Part shown: piece by piece, positions 5,130 through 8,483 of the stretch
Layout: every line of letters begins with the position of its first letter
Numbering within the stretch: the stretch's first letter is position 1
The notes under the pieces: model-generated
The model's input: the letters and a program-made list of their open reading frames with translations, nothing else
Told to the model about the DNA's origin: nothing
Databases searched by the model: none
Made by a program: the position numbers and the translations under genes
Assembly: GCA_028287455.1 (NCBI GenBank)
Contig: JAQBPP010000278.1
Coordinates: 1-8,483, forward strand
Origin: Bacilli bacterium
GTDB taxonomy: Bacteria > Bacillota > Bacilli > Tumebacillales > JAQBPP01
Direction of reading: 5' to 3'
DNA: 8,483 nt

Positions 5130-6290
5130 ATGGATGGACTGATTACGCCTCACGGAGGCACGCTAATTGACCGCATACTAACCGGTACGCAGCGGCAAGC
5201 AGAGCTGACACGAGCCGAATCTCTGCCGAAGCTGGTCCTGGATAATTTCTCGCTCTCTGATTTGGAATTGATCGGAACGGGTGCTTTTTCACCCAATCAA
5301 GGGTTTATGAAACAGGTGGACTATGAGTCAGTTCTGCAGCACATGCGTTTAGACAATGGCTTCGTTTGGACGATTCCGTTGGTACTGCCTGTGACGGAAG
5401 ATGATGCGGACAAATTGACGATTGGGCAGGGTGCTGCTTTAGTCGGTACTGACAATGTGATCTATGGAACGATTGCGATCAGCGAGATCTATCGCCCGGA
5501 TAAAATGGTCGAGGCAGAGCAAGTTTACCGCACCACTGACCTCGAACATCCAGGCGTGGCGAAAATGTTCAGCCGTCCTTCGATTTACGTAGCTGGGGAT
5601 GTTTGGGTGCTGAATCGGAAACAGCCGACTGAGTTCTCTGAGTACTACCTGGATCCGATCGAAACGCGCGAAGTGTTCCGCAGCAAAGGCTGGCGGACAG
5701 TGGTTGGGTTCCAAACGCGCAATCCAGTACACCGTGCGCATGAGTATATTCAAAAGTGTGCCCTGGAAACGGTAGATGCCTTGTTCTTAAACCCGCTCGT
5801 GGGCGAAACGAAATCAGATGATATTCCGGCTGATGTGCGGATGCGCTCCTACCAGGTCTTATTGGACAACTACTATCCAGAGGACCGGGTGAAACTGGCA
5901 GTGTTCCCGGCCGCCATGCGGTATGCGGGTCCGCGTGAAGCAGTATTTCATGCGATGGTGAGAAAAAACTTCGGTTGTACACATTTTATCGTTGGCCGCG
6001 ACCATGCAGGTGTAGGCAGCTACTACGGCACATACGATGCACAGCAAATCTTCAGCAACTTCACACAGGAGGAGCTTGGGATTACGCTGCTCTTCTTCGA
6101 ACATAGTTTCTACTGCAAGGCTTGTGGGAATATGGCTTCTCCGAAAACCTGCCCGCATGGGTCCGAGGCACATTTAACACTGTCCGGTACCAAGGTGCGC
6201 GAGAAATTGCGCGCAGGCGAAATGCTGCCAGAAGAGTTCACCAGGCCTAAAGTCGCCGAAGTGTTGATTGAAGGCTTGAGAAGTCTTTAA
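5130..6290 (+). CDS. sat: Sulfate adenylyltransferase (ATP sulfurylase)
   Basis: Encodes 386 residues, matching the bacterial single-subunit Sat (B. subtilis 382). ATG 5130 is chosen because GGAGG (5114-5118) lies 11 bases upstream; the longer open frame from 5034 would overlap the end of cysH. The enzyme makes APS and pyrophosphate from ATP and sulfate. The catalytic signature QTRNPVHRAH is at 195-204 and GRDHAG at 289-294. The C-terminal part has a zinc-type set, C329-x2-C332 ... C341-x-H343 (YCKAC ... CPHG), as in Thermus-like ATP sulfurylases. No APS kinase domain is fused at the C terminus. Its product is the substrate of the upstream CysH. The pair is closed by a strong terminator directly after the stop, so it forms a two-gene operon without the cysP, cysC and ylnDEF genes of the B. 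subtilis cluster. Confidence 0.96.
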   Translation: MDGLITPHGGTLIDRILTGTQRQAELTRAESLPKLVLDNFSLSDLELIGTGAFSPNQGFMKQVDYESVLQHMRLDNGFVWTIPLVLPVTEDDADKLTIGQGAALVGTDNVIYGTIAISEIYRPDKMVEAEQVYRTTDLEHPGVAKMFSRPSIYVAGDVWVLNRKQPTEFSEYYLDPIETREVFRSKGWRTVVGFQTRNPVHRAHEYIQKCALETVDALFLNPLVGETKSDDIPADVRMRSYQVLLDNYYPEDRVKLAVFPAAMRYAGPREAVFHAMVRKNFGCTHFIVGRDHAGVGSYYGTYDAQQIFSNFTQEELGITLLFFEHSFYCKACGNMASPKTCPHGSEAHLTLSGTKVREKLRAGEMLPEEFTRPKVAEVLIEGLRSL

Positions 6291-6291
6291 C

Positions 6292-6351
6292 AAGAAGATC
6301 TGCCGCGAGCACACAAGGTATTATCGCGCTCGCAGTAGATCTTCTTTTTTT
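6292..6351 (+). terminator. Intrinsic terminator after sat
   Basis: Arms 6292-6310 (AAGAAGATCTGCCGCGAGC) and 6328-6346 pair over 19 positions with one C-A mismatch and one G-U pair, around a 17-base loop. They are followed by a U-tract (7 Ts in a row at 6345-6351). The stem starts one base after the sat stop codon. It separates the sulfate operon from sigW. Confidence 0.92.
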
Positions 6352-6414
6352 GGTTACAATAGCAAAAGCAGGCAGGAGTTGCAGGTGAGCTTTTCGAAAA
6401 AGTATGCGATTCAC

Positions 6415-6442
6415 GGAAACTTTTCTGCTCGTTGTGCGTATT
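6415..6442 (+). promoter_or_regulatory. Autoregulatory sigma-W promoter of sigW-rsiW
   Basis: GGAAAC (6415-6420; consensus TGAAAC) is followed by a 16-base spacer and CGTATT (6437-6442; consensus CGTA). This is the standard ECF sigma-W promoter layout. It lies 37 bp upstream of the sigW start, and the B. subtilis sigW operon is autoregulated from such a promoter. A 10-bp palindrome TTTTCGAAAA (6391-6400) lies just upstream, of unknown meaning. Confidence 0.85.
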
Positions 6443-6478
6443 ACCTTGCAGGAGCCGAAATCGGAGGCTTACTTGTCG

Positions 6479-7069
6479 ATGGATTTTCTCGAGTCACAAA
6501 TCGTCCGGCGTGTGCAGAGCGGAGATCGACTGGCTTTTGCTGAACTTGTGGAATTATATAAAAACCGTCTGTTTAACCTGGCCCATCGAATGCTTGGCAA
6601 CAAACAGGATGCGGAAGACGTCCTGCAGGATACTTTCCTGCGGGCTTATGCCAACCTCGCATCTTACAACGATCATCATAAGTTCTCCACCTGGATTTAC
6701 CGAATCGCCACTAATGCGTGTATCGACCGACTTCGCAAACGTAAGGCGGATGTTTCATTGGACGCGGAGCAAGAGGATGCGGAAGGCACCGACCTGTATT
6801 CCCGCATTGCGTCGCTTGGCTTAACACCTGAAGAAGAAGCGCTTCATTCAGAAACAGCGTCTGAACTCGAGCAGGCCATTGAGCGGTTGCCCGCCTCTTA
6901 TCGTTCAGTAATTCTATTAAAGTATGTGCATGACTTGTCCTTACAGGAAATCGCGGATATTCTTCAGCTGCCGGTGTCCACGATTAAAACACGCATCCAC
7001 CGTGGACGAGAGGCGCTGCGGGCGAGCCTTCAGCAAGCGAAGCGGGTGACTTCTCCAGGCAGCCATTAA
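6479..7069 (+). CDS. sigW: ECF RNA polymerase sigma factor SigW
   Basis: Encodes 196 residues (B. subtilis SigW 187). ATG 6479 is chosen because GGAGG (6463-6467) is 11 bases upstream; TTG 6473 is possible in the same frame. The longer frame from 6404 would contain the sigma-W promoter and is excluded. Sigma region 2 spans about residues 17-88, with AFAELVELYKNRLFNLAHRM, DAEDVLQDTFLRAY, KFSTWIYRIATNACIDRLRK. The linker has SLDAEQEDAEG, and region 4 (about 135-185) has LPASYRSVILLKYVHDLSLQ, EIADILQLPVSTIKTRIHRG. The match to SigW, including STIKTRIHRGREALR, is close. SigW directs genes that protect against membrane-active compounds and envelope stress. The anti-sigma gene rsiW follows 25 bp downstream, and the promoter shows self-activation. 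Confidence 0.94.
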   Translation: MDFLESQIVRRVQSGDRLAFAELVELYKNRLFNLAHRMLGNKQDAEDVLQDTFLRAYANLASYNDHHKFSTWIYRIATNACIDRLRKRKADVSLDAEQEDAEGTDLYSRIASLGLTPEEEALHSETASELEQAIERLPASYRSVILLKYVHDLSLQEIADILQLPVSTIKTRIHRGREALRASLQQAKRVTSPGSH

Positions 7070-7094
7070 ATTAGCAGAAACGGAGGTGTACAAA

Positions 7095-7724
7095 ATGGAA
7101 TGCTCTGACATCAAGGCCTCGATGCATGACTTTCTGGATGATGACGTCGAGGTGCCAGTTAGGATTGCGATGGAAGAGCACATCCGCCATTGTATACCTT
7201 GCAGACAGCATTTTACTGAATTGGTGCAGGTAGTAAGACGCCTGGACACCATGGAATGGGTCAAAGGCCCAACCGATTTCACTGCGCAGGTACTTGACCG
7301 TTTGCCCGCTCCAGCTGTTAGGATTGCACCGGCAAAGGACTGGCGTTACCCGCTCATGAGGGGTATCGGGATTGCCGCATCGGTTGTGATGTGTATTGGC
7401 TTCGGTTTGTGGTGGGCAGCGCCGCACGAATTCCTCGTGTCAGCATCCAATTCACAGGCACTTGTGATTTCAAAAGGTGAGGTACAGGTTCCTAAGGGTC
7501 AAGTCTACAAGGGCGATTTGATCATTCAAAACGGGGATGCACTCATCGACGGCACTGTGGATGGCAGCGTTACCACACTCGGCGGACATATCTACGAGGA
7601 GGCTGGCGCAGATATTACGGGGGATCGGCAGGAAGTGGTACAGGCCTATCAATGGTTTAACTATTATTTCAATAAAATGGGCGCGCTGCTCCAGAACCTG
7701 TTTCCCGCAAGCCAGGCCAAGTGA
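7095..7724 (+). CDS. rsiW: Anti-sigma-W factor RsiW, zinc-type transmembrane
   Basis: Encodes 209 residues, as in B. subtilis RsiW (about 208). ATG 7095 follows GGAGGTG by 6 bases. The cytoplasmic N-terminal part (1-85) has the zinc anti-sigma motif H29-x3-C33-x2-C36 (EEHIRHCIPCR), which holds SigW off RNA polymerase. One membrane helix lies at about 86-109 (GIGIAASVVMCIGFGLWWA). The outer part (110-209) has a bactofilin-like strand repeat, VPKGQVYKGDLIIQNGDALI and DGTVDGSVTTLGG. It then has AYQWFNYYFNKM near the C terminus, matching the layout of B. subtilis RsiW. There, envelope stress triggers cleavage by PrsW and then by the membrane protease RasP and Clp, releasing SigW. These proteases are not in the window. 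It is co-transcribed with sigW. Confidence 0.93.
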   Translation: MECSDIKASMHDFLDDDVEVPVRIAMEEHIRHCIPCRQHFTELVQVVRRLDTMEWVKGPTDFTAQVLDRLPAPAVRIAPAKDWRYPLMRGIGIAASVVMCIGFGLWWAAPHEFLVSASNSQALVISKGEVQVPKGQVYKGDLIIQNGDALIDGTVDGSVTTLGGHIYEEAGADITGDRQEVVQAYQWFNYYFNKMGALLQNLFPASQAK

Positions 7725-7752
7725 AGATGAAGTAAAAATGTCTGCTGCAAGC

Positions 7753-7774
7753 ACAATTTAGATTGTATTTTTTT
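7753..7774 (+). terminator. Weak hairpin with T-run after rsiW, possible terminator
   Basis: ACAAT (7753-7757) and ATTGT (7762-7766) pair around the loop TTAG, followed by ATTTTTTT. The stem is only 5 bp and A/T-rich, so termination would be partial at best. It lies about 30 bp after the rsiW stop, where the B. subtilis operon also ends. Confidence 0.3.
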
Positions 7775-7804
7775 AACGGAATATGAGAGGATATGGGAAG
7801 CGGG

Positions 7805-7819
7805 TGTAGAATTTCTACA
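7805..7819. promoter_or_regulatory. Perfect palindrome between rsiW and cdaA, possible operator
   Basis: TGTAGAA and TTCTACA are exact inverted copies around a single T, a 15-base operator-like palindrome 57 bp upstream of cdaA. The left half also contains TAGAAT (7807-7812), close to a -10 hexamer, but no matching -35 is seen. I cannot name a regulator. The rest of the 151-bp gap (7725-7875) shows only the weak hairpin near rsiW. Confidence 0.4.
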
Positions 7820-7875
7820 AAATAACTGTTTCTTTGTTTTACTGTACGGTTGAATAGCGCGAAATAGGTGGTTCT

Positions 7876-8483
7876 ATGCAAAGTATATGGGGTCCCGTCA
7901 GCCAGTTTGGTTTGATGGATGCCTTAGATATAGTAATCGTTACGCTAGTTTTCTATAAATTGCTGCAGGTTATTCGGGGAACCCGCGCCGTACAGTTGCT
8001 AAAAGGGATTTTCGTCATTCTAATCCTGACTGGCATCTCCAATTTGTTCGATCTGCGCGCACTCAAATGGCTGCTCGATAAAACGCTCACCATCGGGTTA
8101 TTTGCCATTCCGGTGGTGTTTCAGCCTGAACTGAGACGGGCGCTGGAGTCGCTCGGCCGCGGCCAGTTTTTTGGCCGCACGATGCTGCTGCGCTTCGATC
8201 GCACAGAGGATGAACGACAGGCGGTCACTGAAATCAGCAAGGCGTGCTCGATTCTCTCCAAAAACAAGATCGGGGCTTTGCTGGTCATCGAGCGGGAAAC
8301 TGGGCTGAGCGAATATATTGAATCCGGAATTTCGATCGAAGGCATCGTGAGTCAGGAGCTGCTGACGAACATCTTTATCCCGAACACGCCGCTGCATGAT
8401 GGCGCAGTGTTGATCCGCAAAAACCGGGTGGTGGCGGCCGGCTGTTTTTTACCTTTATCTGATAACCCCATTCTGGATAAATC
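7876..8483 (+). CDS. cdaA: Diadenylate cyclase CdaA (3' end cut by window)
   Basis: The frame is open from ATG 7876 to the window end with 202 full codons, out of about 273 in the family. AGGTGG (7866-7871) lies 4 bases before the ATG. The N terminus has three predicted membrane helices (about 16-34, 43-60, 71-83), with QVIRGTRAVQLLKGI between the first two. The family marker VFQPELRRALESLGRGQFF (81-99) follows, and then the DAC domain. That domain shows KIGALLVIERETGL (131-144), the catalytic LHDGAVLI (173-180, DGA at 175-177) and AAGCFLPLSDN (187-197). The second catalytic motif, RHR, would come directly after the window end. CdaA makes cyclic di-AMP from two ATP, controlling potassium uptake and wall homeostasis. 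In related genomes it is followed by cdaR and glmM. It has its own 151-bp upstream region, so it is probably transcribed apart from sigW-rsiW. Confidence 0.95.
   Translation, partial: MQSIWGPVSQFGLMDALDIVIVTLVFYKLLQVIRGTRAVQLLKGIFVILILTGISNLFDLRALKWLLDKTLTIGLFAIPVVFQPELRRALESLGRGQFFGRTMLLRFDRTEDERQAVTEISKACSILSKNKIGALLVIERETGLSEYIESGISIEGIVSQELLTNIFIPNTPLHDGAVLIRKNRVVAAGCFLPLSDNPILDK

Noticed and set aside
6404..6478. N-terminal extension of sigW from 6404
   Set aside because: It would contain the whole sigma-W promoter and lacks a ribosome site; SigW homologues begin near ATG 6479.
8098..8397. 99-codon minus-strand frame opposite cdaA
   Set aside because: It is the complement of the conserved CdaA catalytic domain and has no ribosome site of note.
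1..8483. CRISPR array, insertion sequence, prophage, toxin-antitoxin or defence genes
   Set aside because: No repeat array, transposase, terminal repeats or recognisable defence domains were found; the window is core chromosome.

Overview
This is an ordinary core-chromosome window from an endospore-forming Gram-positive bacterium of the order Bacillales, of medium GC content. Three things point there. The first is the gene set: GerD, KbaA, PdaB-type deacetylase, SpoIIM-like protein, SigW, RsiW and CdaA. The second is the strong AGGAGG-type ribosome sites. The third is the order, which keeps both ends of the Bacillus subtilis arrangement salA-gerD-kbaA-pdaB ... sigW-rsiW-cdaA. A lineage near Alicyclobacillaceae or Paenibacillaceae is my guess only. 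No mobile element, CRISPR array, phage gene, tRNA or rRNA is visible.

Left part (1-3494) is a sporulation block. It holds the C-terminal part of an Mrp/SalA-type P-loop ATPase (+), then gerD (-) with a candidate sigma-G promoter, kbaA (+), a PdaB-like polysaccharide deacetylase (-) and a SpoIIM/DUF95 membrane protein (+). The genes alternate in strand, giving divergent pairs (gerD/kbaA, pdaB/spoIIM-like) and tight convergent pairs (salA/gerD 2 bp apart; kbaA/pdaB 46 bp apart with a hairpin between). KbaA feeds the KinB branch of the sporulation phosphorelay, GerD helps germinant receptors signal in the spore inner membrane, and PdaB protects the cortex.

Middle part (3474-4399) holds two small minus-strand genes without a known function. 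One is a predicted three-helix membrane protein overlapping the 3' end of the spoIIM-like gene. The other is an 82-residue soluble protein. A 219-bp intergenic region follows, with a candidate housekeeping promoter for cysH.

Sulfate block (4400-6351): cysH and sat, 37 bp apart, closed by a strong intrinsic terminator. ATP sulfurylase makes adenylyl sulfate (APS), and the iron-sulfur type reductase reduces it to sulfite. No APS kinase lies between or beside them, which fits direct APS reduction.

Right part (6415-8483) is the cell-envelope stress and c-di-AMP block. A very good autoregulatory sigma-W promoter precedes sigW and rsiW (sigma factor and zinc-type membrane anti-sigma factor). After a 151-bp gap with a perfect 7+7 palindrome comes cdaA (diadenylate cyclase), cut by the window end just before its RHR motif would be expected.

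I looked for an undescribed system and did not find one. The points most worth checking are the long repetitive tail of GerD, the unclear start of the pdaB-like gene, the two unknown small genes and the palindrome upstream of cdaA.
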